From IMG/VR virus record IMGVR_UViG_3300037584_005633, positions 1-60,868 of that record: DNA of 60,868 bases; one strand, written 5' to 3'. Origin of the DNA: a virus. A model generated the notes under the pieces. It was given only the letters and a program-made list of their open reading frames with translations, was not told the origin of the DNA and made no database searches. The position numbers were made by a program, and so were the translations under genes. Below, piece by piece: positions 42,680 to 50,007 of this stretch; positions within the stretch are counted from its first letter, which is position 1, and each line of letters begins with the position of its first letter.

Positions 42680-43063
42680 ATGGCTCAAAGCAAAGAATCT
42701 AAGCTGTGGAATGACATTAAAAATTTAGATAGAGATTGGCATTTTACTCGCATAGAATCTAGCACAATTAATGGTATTCCCGATGTACATTGTGTCGTAA
42801 ACAAGCAAGTATTTTGGCTTGAACTCAAAGCGAACACCAGCAAGAATTGTGGCTTGTCAAAGTACCAAATCAATTGGCATATTAAATACTTGAAAGCAGG
42901 TGGTAAAGCGTATATCTTGAATAGGCCCCTCTTGCACGCGCCTATTGAACTTCTGGCCGTGTCCCGTGAATCCCGAATCCCCGTCATTATCCGCAAGTCC
43001 CACGACTTGAGGACCCTGGTTCAGGAGGCAGCTGGCCATCCTTCACCGGGATCTGGGGCGTGA
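42680..43063 (+). CDS. VRR-NUC/HJR-like nuclease domain protein
   Basis: ATG 42680 gives 127 residues (a TTG at 42656 is possible). Motifs of a PD-(D/E)XK nuclease: SSTINGIPDVHCVV, FWLELKANTSKNC, LSKYQINWHIKYLKAGGKAY. Typical of phage VRR-NUC genes used in replication or repair. Base composition changes inside the gene: the last third, from about 42925, is GC-rich, leading into the GC-rich segment. Confidence 0.75.
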   Translation: MAQSKESKLWNDIKNLDRDWHFTRIESSTINGIPDVHCVVNKQVFWLELKANTSKNCGLSKYQINWHIKYLKAGGKAYILNRPLLHAPIELLAVSRESRIPVIIRKSHDLRTLVQEAAGHPSPGSGA

Positions 43064-43341
43064 ACCCCGTCCCGTGAAGAAAGCCCGTAGTTGCTTGATT
43101 ATTTGATCTTGACAGGAGCTGGCCAGGCGAGCAGCTGGTAAACCTGAAGCCCGATGCCGTTGGAAACCCCATAGTTCCCTGCTTTTTTCAACTGCTCTGG
43201 GACCCAGATGCTGGCAGCAGGTAGCTCGTTTCCCACCCCCACGTCCCGAATGGATCAGGGGTTTGCTTTTGAACTCATAAAGCTCTGGCCAGCAACCAGC
43301 AGCGTAACTTGTGCTTCAGGAAAAGTTCTGAAAAATAGTTC

Positions 43342-43370
43342 TTGACATTTATCCCATGTAATCTTATGTA
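43342..43370 (+). promoter_or_regulatory. Sigma70-like promoter
   Basis: TTGACA (43342-43347), 17-bp spacer, TATGTA (43365-43370). The spacer includes TATCCCAT (43350-43357), the reverse complement of the ATGGGATA element seen at other early promoters, so the same regulator may bind here. Confidence 0.7.
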
Positions 43371-43377
43371 AGGTCTG

Positions 43378-43419
43378 CGCACGGCAATGGTGTTGAACTA
43401 ACCATTCAACTGCTGTGCG
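43378..43419 (+). ncRNA. Structured 5' leader hairpin
   Basis: CGCACGGCA (43378-43386) pairs with TGCTGTGCG (43411-43419), one G-U pair. After a 5-base bulge, GTTGAA (43392-43397) pairs with TTCAAC (43405-43410) around a 7-base loop. It begins about where transcription from 43342-43370 should start and ends 10 bases before AAAGGAG. Likely a 5' stabiliser or regulatory leader. Confidence 0.6.
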
Positions 43420-43441
43420 TTAACTAACAAAGGAGAAACAA

Positions 43442-43522
43442 ATGAATACAATAATACCTGAACTAATCTTTGCAGCCCTATGGTTTGCATTACTAACAGT
43501 GACGGGGGTGATCATATGGTAA
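43442..43522 (+). CDS. Single-TM miniprotein (26 aa)
   Basis: Strong ribosome site AAAGGAGAAACAA before ATG. The peptide is nearly all hydrophobic (ELIFAALWFALLTVTGVIIW ends it), one membrane span. Its stop overlaps the next start at 43516 (ATATGGTAA), indicating coupled translation. First gene after promoter and hairpin, so presumably highly expressed. Function unknown. Confidence 0.65.
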   Translation: MNTIIPELIFAALWFALLTVTGVIIW

Positions 43523-43848
43523 AGCACATTATGCGTGACCCACTAGAGTCAGAAGAAGCCAAATGGGAGGAGGAGAACAATGTGGCATGGTCCTGTCCCC
43601 ATCACGGTAGAGAAACTTATTTTAATATCAAGAAACTTGAGAGGTCGCGTAAGATGCGGGAGTACGTCTACGTGTGGTTTAAGGACAAAGAGTTCGGAGA
43701 TGAAAAGATGTGGGTGAGAATCACATCGGGTGATAGATCTCGTGGACAGGGAGTCTTAGACAATCAGCCAATTAAGCTTATGTTCATGAAGCTCGGTGAT
43801 ATCGTTAAGTTCAAGACTGACGATGATGGTATCACTTGGGGGAAGTAA
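43516..43848 (+). CDS. Hypothetical protein (110 aa)
   Basis: ATG 43516 chosen for GGGGGTG upstream. Sequence has NNVAWSCPHHGRETYFNIKK (a Cys-x-x-His-type patch) and REYVYVWFKDKEFGDEKMWV followed by RITSGD. Resembles small conserved phage proteins; role unknown. Stop TAA is directly followed by GTG of the next miniprotein. Confidence 0.65.
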   Translation: MVKHIMRDPLESEEAKWEEENNVAWSCPHHGRETYFNIKKLERSRKMREYVYVWFKDKEFGDEKMWVRITSGDRSRGQGVLDNQPIKLMFMKLGDIVKFKTDDDGITWGK

Positions 43849-43965
43849 GTGTTATGGATACTAGCCCTCGCAACACCGCTCATATTCTTTCCGAAACAAG
43901 CAGGATGGGTTTACATCCTGCTGCTGGCAGCTTTGATCCGAGGCTGCACTGGAATCTTTCACTAG
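43849..43965 (+). CDS. Two-TM miniprotein with FPK turn (38 aa)
   Basis: GTG start immediately after the previous stop (TAAGTG), with GGGGGAAG upstream. TM1 LWILALATPLIFF, turn PK, TM2 GWVYILLLAALI, then RGCTGIFH and stop at 43963-43965. The layout matches the 31-residue gene at 38885-38980. I prefer this reading to the polar out-of-frame ORF covering 43836-44126. Confidence 0.58.
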   Translation: MLWILALATPLIFFPKQAGWVYILLLAALIRGCTGIFH

Positions 43966-44102
43966 TCTGCCCCCACGCCCACGATCCCCGTGATGCTGGA
44001 GCTCTAGAAGAGACAGCTTCTGCCTGGCCAGCTGGGAACTGGCAGCTGGTAGAATGCACCGGTAAGTACGAGTTTGCAAGGGTTTCTGCCCCCACGCCCA
44101 CG
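43966..44102. repeat. 18-bp direct repeats (TCTGCCCCCACGCCCACG)
   Basis: Identical 18-mers at 43966-43983 and 44085-44102, flanking a GC-rich non-coding stretch with GGCCAGCTGG and GGCAGCTGG. A related CCCACCCCCACGTCCC lies near 43232. The gap 43966-44259 has no other supported gene. Confidence 0.7.
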
Positions 44103-44224
44103 CTGCATCAGCATCAGATTACCTGAATGTTAAGCTAAGGGTCCCAGCAGCCGTCAGGGAGATGCCGGTGGCGTAAAAAAGTTTTGGAATTTTTTAGTTG
44201 CAGGGAGTGATGGGATTTGATAAG

Positions 44225-44240
44225 AGTTAGCAAACTAACT
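44225..44240 (+). promoter_or_regulatory. Small leader hairpin before 44260
   Basis: AGTTAG-CAAA-CTAACT (44225-44240) is a 6-bp hairpin just before AAAAGGAGAAACAACTATG. The upstream sequence TTGCAG, 17 bp, TAAGAG is a weak promoter candidate. Layout mirrors the promoter-hairpin-SD arrangement at 43.4 kb. Confidence 0.4.
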
Positions 44241-44259
44241 AACAAAAGGAGAAACAACT

Positions 44260-44763
44260 ATGGGCTTTGATTTATATAGTCTAGGCAATCATAAAAATAA
44301 GAATGGCGAATACTTCCGAAATAATGTTTGGTGGTGGCGTCCCCTCGCTGACTTCGTATGCGAAAAAACAAACTGCATTGAAGAAGCTGACAAGAAGAGT
44401 TGGCAACACAATGACGGACACGAAGTTGATGAGGTACTAGCAAAACAAATCGCAACGCAATTAAAAGCGTTAATTAAAAGTGGCGAGGTGTCAAAGGCAA
44501 TAAAAGAAAACGAGGAAATGCAAGAAGAAGCTGAACGCAATAATAAATTTGTTCAACGTTGCCACGATATGTTAGCAAAGAAAGTTGAAAAGGAACAAGG
44601 TAAGACAAACCTTGCACCTGCTGACTATCCGAAAGACGATCACGATACTTGGGATTGGATACAATCTAAATATAATTATGGAAGTTCCTACCCTTTCACA
44701 ATGGAAAACGTAGAGGAGTTCATAAAGTTCTGCGAAGATTCACGAGGCTTTAGAATTTGCTGA
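44260..44763 (+). CDS. Conserved marine-phage hypothetical protein (167 aa)
   Basis: Starts GFDLYSLGNHKNKNGEYFRN, then NVWWWRPLADFV, followed by a helical region with NDGHEVDEVLAKQIA, and ends SYPFTMENVEEFIKFCEDSR, GFRIC. This N-terminal FRNNVWWWRPL and C-terminal ENVEEF block define a protein I have seen in many aquatic phages and bacteria. Function unknown. Strong ribosome site. Confidence 0.75.
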   Translation: MGFDLYSLGNHKNKNGEYFRNNVWWWRPLADFVCEKTNCIEEADKKSWQHNDGHEVDEVLAKQIATQLKALIKSGEVSKAIKENEEMQEEAERNNKFVQRCHDMLAKKVEKEQGKTNLAPADYPKDDHDTWDWIQSKYNYGSSYPFTMENVEEFIKFCEDSRGFRIC

Positions 44764-44774
44764 CAACCTGCGAA

Positions 44775-44821
44775 GCGTGGGCTAACGCCCACGCCCACGC
44801 CCACGCCCACGACAGCGTGGG
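44775..44821. repeat. Tandem CCCACG repeat with flanking hairpin arms
   Basis: GCGTGGGC (44775-44782) pairs with GCCCACGC (44787-44794) around TAAC. CCCACG repeats four times in tandem (44788-44811), then ACAG and CGTGGG (44816-44821), which can pair with the last repeat unit. Located right after the stop at 44763, so it may work as a terminator-like or slipped-hairpin element. Confidence 0.7.
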
Positions 44822-44885
44822 GTTGGATAAAGTAAGCTGTAGCTGCCCAGCACCAGTTACCAGTCGTGGAAGTTCGGACCAAACT

Positions 44886-44951
44886 ATGATGTTTTTATTT
44901 GTAATACTTATATTTATTTTTTTCTTTTTAATTAAATTAATTGTTGATTAA
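44886..44951 (+). CDS. Possible 21-residue single-TM ORF
   Basis: MMFLFVILIFIFFFLIKLIV is one hydrophobic span ending in Asp-stop, just downstream of the GC-rich element. The ribosome site is weak (TGGAAG), and AT-rich sequence produces such ORFs by chance, so confidence is low. Confidence 0.3.
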   Translation: MMFLFVILIFIFFFLIKLIVD

Positions 44952-44981
44952 TCTTTTTTTATTTCTTATATATATGGGATA
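44944..44981 (+). promoter_or_regulatory. Early promoter with ATGGGATA start element
   Basis: TTGATT (44944-44949), 17-bp spacer, TATATA (44967-44972), T, then ATGGGATA (44974-44981). Same arrangement as 38643-38680. Drives the 45010-45622 pair after GAAAGGAAAA. Confidence 0.7.
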
Positions 44982-45009
44982 ACAATTAACTTATGAAAGG
45001 AAAAATGTT

Positions 45010-45357
45010 ATGAGCAATCTAAAAAAAGTCGCAAGACTTATTAAGAAAGCTACAAAAAAAGAACAACAAGACATAGTGAATTATCACTATTCTGTTGAAC
45101 AAGTTAAGTCACAAAAGAAAGCAAATGACTTAATCAAACCATCTCATATTGAGTTGTTTGAAACTTTGAAAACAAATCTAATCATTATAAATAAAGTTGA
45201 TGATGTTGAGGGCTTTGCTCAATTAATCAAAAGAAAAATGAAAAGGTTTGATGTTGCTAAGTTCAAAGAAAAGCACCCAAAAATGTACGAGGAATTTTTG
45301 GTTGATATGGACACAACAGAAATTAAAATCAAAGTTCAAGAGAAAGGACAAAACTAA
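45010..45357 (+). CDS. Small basic hypothetical protein (115 aa)
   Basis: AAAGGAAAAATGTT precedes the ATG. Helical and Lys-rich (NLKKVARLIKKATKKEQQDI, FKEKHPKMYEEFLVDMD). Starts with the same MSNL as its neighbour. Not recognised. Confidence 0.6.
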   Translation: MSNLKKVARLIKKATKKEQQDIVNYHYSVEQVKSQKKANDLIKPSHIELFETLKTNLIIINKVDDVEGFAQLIKRKMKRFDVAKFKEKHPKMYEEFLVDMDTTEIKIKVQEKGQN

Positions 45358-45358
45358 T

Positions 45359-45622
45359 ATGAGTAATCTAATCAAAATGGTTAATCAAATAGTTGAGAAT
45401 AAAGCTAACTCAAATGAAGTTGAACAAGCGAGTACCAATTCAAGTTCAACAACATTGAATTATCAATTCATGTACAAACAATTAGAAAGTGCTGTTGAGG
45501 AAATTATTATTCAGTATCCTAATGACCCAATTGTAAATGAGTTGAAAGCAAAGTTAGTTAATAATCTAAAACCTATTTTAGAAATGATAACTAACGACCC
45601 AAATCAAAACTTTGACCAATAA
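45359..45622 (+). CDS. Hypothetical protein (87 aa)
   Basis: ATG 45359 overlaps the stop region of the previous gene and gives MSNLIKMVNQIVENK. Acidic and Asn-rich. Likely co-expressed with 45010-45357. Function unknown. Confidence 0.58.
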   Translation: MSNLIKMVNQIVENKANSNEVEQASTNSSSTTLNYQFMYKQLESAVEEIIIQYPNDPIVNELKAKLVNNLKPILEMITNDPNQNFDQ

Positions 45623-45630
45623 AGTTCTAA

Positions 45631-45656
45631 ACCTGTAACCCTTCGGGGTTACAGGT
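45631..45656 (+). terminator. UUCG-tetraloop hairpin
   Basis: ACCTGTAACCC (45631-45641), TTCG, GGGTTACAGGT (45646-45656): a perfect 11-bp stem with the extra-stable UUCG loop, 8 bases after the stop at 45622. No U-tract follows, so it may act with Rho or as an mRNA 3' stabiliser. Confidence 0.65.
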
Positions 45657-45853
45657 ACACTCTACCTTCACCACTATCACCACCTGCACCACCTTCGATA
45701 GAGGTACCAAATCTAGTTCCAATCTCAAACTAAAACACAAAATCTAGTTCCCACGTGCAACTTGTAGATGTAACTAGGCGCGCGGGCTAAAAACTCAGTT
45801 ACATAGATGTATAGAAATTTTAAACGATATGGATTATATTGAAAGGGGACCCA
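45657..45853. promoter_or_regulatory. Leader before large terminase
   Basis: No gene seen. AAATCTAGTTCC occurs twice (about 45709 and 45739). ATGTAACT (45768-45775) and AGTTACAT (45797-45804) form an 8-bp inverted repeat around GC-rich AGGCGCGCGGG, and TAGATGTA is repeated at its two ends. Possibly a packaging-recognition or promoter region for the late genes. No clear -35/-10 pair. Confidence 0.4.
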
Positions 45854-47329
45854 ATGCAAAAAGAATTACTGACTACTGACCAGCTAAGAATAGCTGTAGA
45901 GAAAAAATGGATTGAGCACATAAAGTTGTGCCAAGATAATTTTATATATTTTGTAAAAGAAGTATGGCCTGATTTTATATGTAGATTGGATCCTAATCCT
46001 AAAAAGTGGGGGCATCATCAACATATAGCTTCTGAGTTCACACAGATTTCAAAAGAAAAAAAAGGAAGGCTCATTATCAATATGCCTCCTAGACATACTA
46101 AATCAGAATTTGCTTCATTCTTATTTCCTGCATGGATGATAGGGAAGTACCCTGGATTAAAAATAATGCAAGTTTCTCACAATGCAGAGTTATCATCAAG
46201 GTTCGGATCTAAGGTTCGTAACTTAATGGAGCAGAGGGAGTATAAACAGATCTTTGGAGATGTTAAACTAAGAGAAGATAGTAAGGCTAAAGGACGTTGG
46301 GAGACTAATCATGGTGGCGAATATTATGCAGCGGGGGTAGGCGGTTCTATCACAGGACGAGGGGCGGACTTACTTATTATCGATGATCCACATACTGAGC
46401 AAGATGCTATGTCAGAATCAGCCATGGAGCGAGCATACGATTGGTATGTATCAGGACCAAGACAGCGTTTACAACCTGGTGGCTCGATAGTCGTGGTTAT
46501 GACTAGATGGGCAGAGGACGACCTGACTGGTAGATTAATCAAGGCTCAGAAAGAACCCAAAGCTGACAAATGGAATTTAATTTCTTTTCCTGCAATACTA
46601 GATTCAGGTAACCCTGTATGGCCTGAGTATTGGGAACTAGAAGAATTAGAAAAAGTAAAAGCATCACTTCCTATTCGTAATTGGTCTGCTCAATATATGC
46701 AGAACCCAACCTCAGAAGAAGGAGCAATTCTTAAAAGAGAATGGTGGTTACCTTGGGAGTCAGAGCATATACCAAAGTTACAACACGTTATTCAATCTTA
46801 TGATACAGCATTTAGTGCAAAAGAAACCGCAGACTATTCTGCCATTACAACTTGGGGTGTCTTCTTTCCAAAGGAAGATGGTAAACCTGCAATGATTCTA
46901 TTAGATGCATTGAAAGGTAAATTTGATTTTCCTGAGCTCAAGGCTGTAGCATTAGAACAATACAAATATTGGGAACCTGAAACAGTAATTATAGAAGCAA
47001 AAGCATCTGGAGAACCATTAACACAAGAATTTAGAAGAGTAGGCATACCTGTTACACCTTACGTTCCATCTCGTGGAAAAGATAAGCATTCAAGGGTAAA
47101 TGCGTGTGCTCCTGTATTTGAAAGTGGAGGTATTTATTATCCTGAAGGCGAAAGATTTGCAGAAGATGTAATTGAAGAATGTGCTGCGTTTCCTCACGGA
47201 GCTTACGATGACTTTGTCGACAGCACCACACAAGCCGTGTTAAGATACCGACAAGGTAGATTCATAGAAATGTTAGATGACTATGAAGAGGAAAGATATA
47301 ACATTCCGAAGGAGTATGTATATTATTAA
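45854..47329 (+). CDS. terL: Terminase large subunit
   Basis: 491 residues from ATG 45854 (GAAAGGGG upstream). ATPase: Walker A-like INMPPRHTKSEF (about 75-86), Walker B LLIIDDPH, coupling motif VVMTRWAEDD. Nuclease: SYDTAFSAKETADYSA, VIIEAKASGEPL and DDFVDSTTQAVLR supply three acidic residues. It is the packaging motor with resolvase-like nuclease. Stop overlaps the next start (TAATG). Confidence 0.95.
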   Translation: MQKELLTTDQLRIAVEKKWIEHIKLCQDNFIYFVKEVWPDFICRLDPNPKKWGHHQHIASEFTQISKEKKGRLIINMPPRHTKSEFASFLFPAWMIGKYPGLKIMQVSHNAELSSRFGSKVRNLMEQREYKQIFGDVKLREDSKAKGRWETNHGGEYYAAGVGGSITGRGADLLIIDDPHTEQDAMSESAMERAYDWYVSGPRQRLQPGGSIVVVMTRWAEDDLTGRLIKAQKEPKADKWNLISFPAILDSGNPVWPEYWELEELEKVKASLPIRNWSAQYMQNPTSEEGAILKREWWLPWESEHIPKLQHVIQSYDTAFSAKETADYSAITTWGVFFPKEDGKPAMILLDALKGKFDFPELKAVALEQYKYWEPETVIIEAKASGEPLTQEFRRVGIPVTPYVPSRGKDKHSRVNACAPVFESGGIYYPEGERFAEDVIEECAAFPHGAYDDFVDSTTQAVLRYRQGRFIEMLDDYEEERYNIPKEYVYY

Positions 47330-49575
47330 TGTCAGGATTAAAAGAATTAATGGAACAGGAAAGGCTTGAGGACGAGCCTACGTCTACAGTTCCTAAAGTC
47401 AAATCAGATTATACAGAACCTTACGAACCGTCAGCCATTAAAGGTTTAGCTGGGCTCGCGGTCGCTGGTGCGGGAGCCTTTGCTCTTAGAAACCCTATCG
47501 GTAGAGCCATTAGTAGAATTGCAAATCTTAGAACACCCAAGGCACCACTATCACGGAACACGAAGCCAGTTGTTGATGAAGTTGATGAGGTGTTAACAAT
47601 CGCTCCGACTAAAGTTGATAGAGGTAGAGCGGTAGCTAAATTATCTCAACAGGAACAAATACGACAAGAAGCAATTGAAAGATCTAATGAACTGAAAAAA
47701 ATTGCGTACATGAAACCCTTATCTCGTGGTGGTAAGACAAACAGAATTGGATCTTCACTTTGGGATTATATTGCAAGACACCCAATTGCAGGTGCAAGAA
47801 AACCAAGTGAGTGGATTAAAGATTTTAAATCTACAGGTCCTGGATCCTTTAAGACAGGTAATCCTGAATTTAAAAATATTTCACAAGCAGTAAAGAAAGA
47901 TGAGTTGTGGGATTCAAACATAGCTCAATTTGATAAACAAGGAAATCTTGTTGGTGGATTTTTAAAAGTTGCTCAAGAAAAAAATATTCCTCTTACAAAA
48001 ATGGATTTATTATACATCGTTGAGAAGTCACCTGTGAATAATCTTAAAACAAGAAAACTAAGAATGAATACTCAAATTGTTGATGAGGCAGAAGATTCTA
48101 TTGGTCAAATTAATTCTGCTCTTACAGACATTAGAAACAAGGTAGTAGCAATTCCTTCAAGAGGTAAGACTGAAGCTGAGATAGAAACTCTTGCGCAGCT
48201 TGTCAAAGATGCTACAGCAACACAAAAGTCCTTAAATAAAATAGGAGCTAGAATAAATAACAAACTTAGAGTTGTTGAAAGCGATGATATTGATGACTTC
48301 AATAACATATTCTCAGCTGACATACAGGCATTTCAAAACATTGCAGACAAAGCAAGAAACGCTGGTGTAGCAATTGATCCGAATGATGTAACAAGAATTG
48401 TTAATTTTGCTAAAGGTAAAGAATTAGAAATAGGAAGAAAAGTCGGTCTAATGAAAACTCAAGGGTTTACTCCTAAGTATGGAAGTTATGGTGAATATAG
48501 AATAAAAGGTGGAGATAAATATTTTGAAGATGTAGTTTACTATCCAAAACCATTACCAATGGGTCAAAGATTACCAAGTGGTTATAACAACCACTATTCT
48601 GGAATTCCAAATCAAGTTTATCATGTCAGAGGCAGTATTAGAACAGGTGGTACAAACCCAAATCAAAAAGTTATGATGATTGATGAGATACAATCTGACT
48701 ATGCGCAAAAATTAAGAAATATAGATCCTACAAGAATGAAAGTTAAAAATGCTTTTGGTGCTGAGATAGAATTTTTTTCATCTAACAGAAAACTAGAGAA
48801 GATTGTTGAGGATATGAAAATGATTGCACGTAAAGGTGTTAATACCACTTCTGATGATATGTTTAGATTTAACAAACTTAAAAATGATTTTAATGAACTA
48901 AAAAGAAATTCTTTAAACCTCTCCAATATTACAAAACAAGAAGCAGGAGAAGGAATTCCATTCTTACCTTTATATGGAAAAGAAAACTGGGGAACACACG
49001 CATTGAAAAACACAATCAAGAATGCAGCTGATGAAGGAGTTGATTGGGTAGCTATTGCACCTGTGGAAAGACTCCACCATGCAAAACGATCTAAATATAT
49101 AGGTGACATTGAATTCTATGGAACGAGAACAGGTAAAGCAGGATTTAAAAACTATAGTGCAAACTCTAAAGCTAGAGGCGACTCTGAGGTAAGAGTATCG
49201 ACTGACCCAAACAAAAAAGCTACATTACCATCGGCTATGGATAAGCTAGCAAGAGAATACAATTCAGAAGTTGGAACAATACAAATAGCTAAGTCTGATC
49301 CCAAAAAACCATATAAGATAGTTACAAATGTGGGCACAAATAAAAAATTTGGACTATCAAAAGAATCTGAGGGTACTGAACATGTGGTTGCTTTTAGAAC
49401 TGCTGATGAAGCAAAGGTATACCAAGATAGATATGGTGGAGATGTAGTAGAGATTTTAGAGGGAGATCCAAGATTATACTTTGAAGCTTATGCTATCAAA
49501 GTGAACCCAGAAATGGCAACAAAACCATTCAAAGCATACAACACGGGCGGTCTAGTCGTAGATATATTTGCATGA
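47329..49575 (+). CDS. Large virion-region protein with EIQSDY domain (748 aa)
   Basis: N-terminal segment with one hydrophobic stretch (GLAGLAVAGAGAFALRNPIG). Residues about 385-620 contain YGSYGEYRIKGGDKYFEDVV, MMIDEIQSDYAQKLR, and GVDWVAIAPVERLHHAKRSK, matching a domain repeated in large phage polyproteins (E-I-Q-S-D-W block). Located between TerL and portal. Probably packaged; enzymatic role unknown. Confidence 0.68.
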   Translation: MSGLKELMEQERLEDEPTSTVPKVKSDYTEPYEPSAIKGLAGLAVAGAGAFALRNPIGRAISRIANLRTPKAPLSRNTKPVVDEVDEVLTIAPTKVDRGRAVAKLSQQEQIRQEAIERSNELKKIAYMKPLSRGGKTNRIGSSLWDYIARHPIAGARKPSEWIKDFKSTGPGSFKTGNPEFKNISQAVKKDELWDSNIAQFDKQGNLVGGFLKVAQEKNIPLTKMDLLYIVEKSPVNNLKTRKLRMNTQIVDEAEDSIGQINSALTDIRNKVVAIPSRGKTEAEIETLAQLVKDATATQKSLNKIGARINNKLRVVESDDIDDFNNIFSADIQAFQNIADKARNAGVAIDPNDVTRIVNFAKGKELEIGRKVGLMKTQGFTPKYGSYGEYRIKGGDKYFEDVVYYPKPLPMGQRLPSGYNNHYSGIPNQVYHVRGSIRTGGTNPNQKVMMIDEIQSDYAQKLRNIDPTRMKVKNAFGAEIEFFSSNRKLEKIVEDMKMIARKGVNTTSDDMFRFNKLKNDFNELKRNSLNLSNITKQEAGEGIPFLPLYGKENWGTHALKNTIKNAADEGVDWVAIAPVERLHHAKRSKYIGDIEFYGTRTGKAGFKNYSANSKARGDSEVRVSTDPNKKATLPSAMDKLAREYNSEVGTIQIAKSDPKKPYKIVTNVGTNKKFGLSKESEGTEHVVAFRTADEAKVYQDRYGGDVVEILEGDPRLYFEAYAIKVNPEMATKPFKAYNTGGLVVDIFA

Positions 49576-49612
49576 TAATATAAATCTGTTATAACAATAG
49601 GAGATATATATC

Positions 49613-50005
49613 ATGGCAAGTAAAAAAATGAAAAAAGCCTTAGCGATAGGCCTTGGAGTTGGACTTGGTGCTAAATTTTTAGCAGGCAAGGCAAGAGCTG
49701 CAAGTATCGCTAACAACGAAGCCAAAGAATTTGGCTACGGTAAAATGAAAAAAAACTACATCACTAAAAAAGTAAAAAACAAAACATTTATGGGTAAAGT
49801 CAAAGACGCAGTAAATGTGTACAAAGAAAAAGGTTTGAACACAGGTCCAGGTATAAATGCAACATCTAAAAAGGGTGGAACATTAGCTGGAGACTATGGA
49901 ACAGCTTTTGATTACTTTGATATGAATACAGGTGGTCAAGCTACAAAGATGGTTAAAGCAAGAGGTGGAAAATTAGTCAATTTGAAACCAACTAAAATGT
50001 CATAA
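49613..50005 (+). CDS. Small basic structural-region protein (130 aa)
   Basis: AGGAGATATATATC precedes the ATG. Hydrophobic start AIGLGVGLGAKFLAG, then Lys-rich body and Gly-rich end (TGGQATKMVKARGGKLVNLK). The G-K-rich ending resembles 4222-4383 and 52328-53017. Just upstream of the portal. Confidence 0.62.
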   Translation: MASKKMKKALAIGLGVGLGAKFLAGKARAASIANNEAKEFGYGKMKKNYITKKVKNKTFMGKVKDAVNVYKEKGLNTGPGINATSKKGGTLAGDYGTAFDYFDMNTGGQATKMVKARGGKLVNLKPTKMS

Positions 50006-50007
50006 GG

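Larger units (their letters stand above)
42925..44880. other. GC-rich, repeat-bearing segments embedded in AT-rich genes
   Basis: Counted by hand, 43021-43080 is 39/60 GC and 43201-43260 is 38/60 GC, far above the surrounding genome. GC-rich stretches (42925-43330, 43850-44190, 44760-44880) alternate with AT-rich genes that carry normal ribosome sites. They contain GGCCAGC/GCTGGCC heptamers at 43031, 43118, 43287 and 44026 (a fifth at 40973) and CCCACG repeats. Between 43064 and 43341 I find no gene. Confidence 0.75.

Noticed and set aside
43836-44126. 97-codon plus-strand ORF (TTG start) in the GC-rich segment
   Set aside because: Polar, low-complexity translation of GC-rich repeats with a poor start. 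The overlapping 38-residue two-TM frame at 43849-43965 has a coupled start and coherent membrane design.
44788-44811. CRISPR-like repeats
   Set aside because: Units are only 6 bases and directly tandem with no spacers. No cas gene is present.
44757-44951. 64-codon ORF with His-Ala repeats
   Set aside because: It is the translation of the CCCACG tandem repeat and begins with TTG inside the previous gene. Only a possible 21-residue hydrophobic ORF at its end deserves mention.
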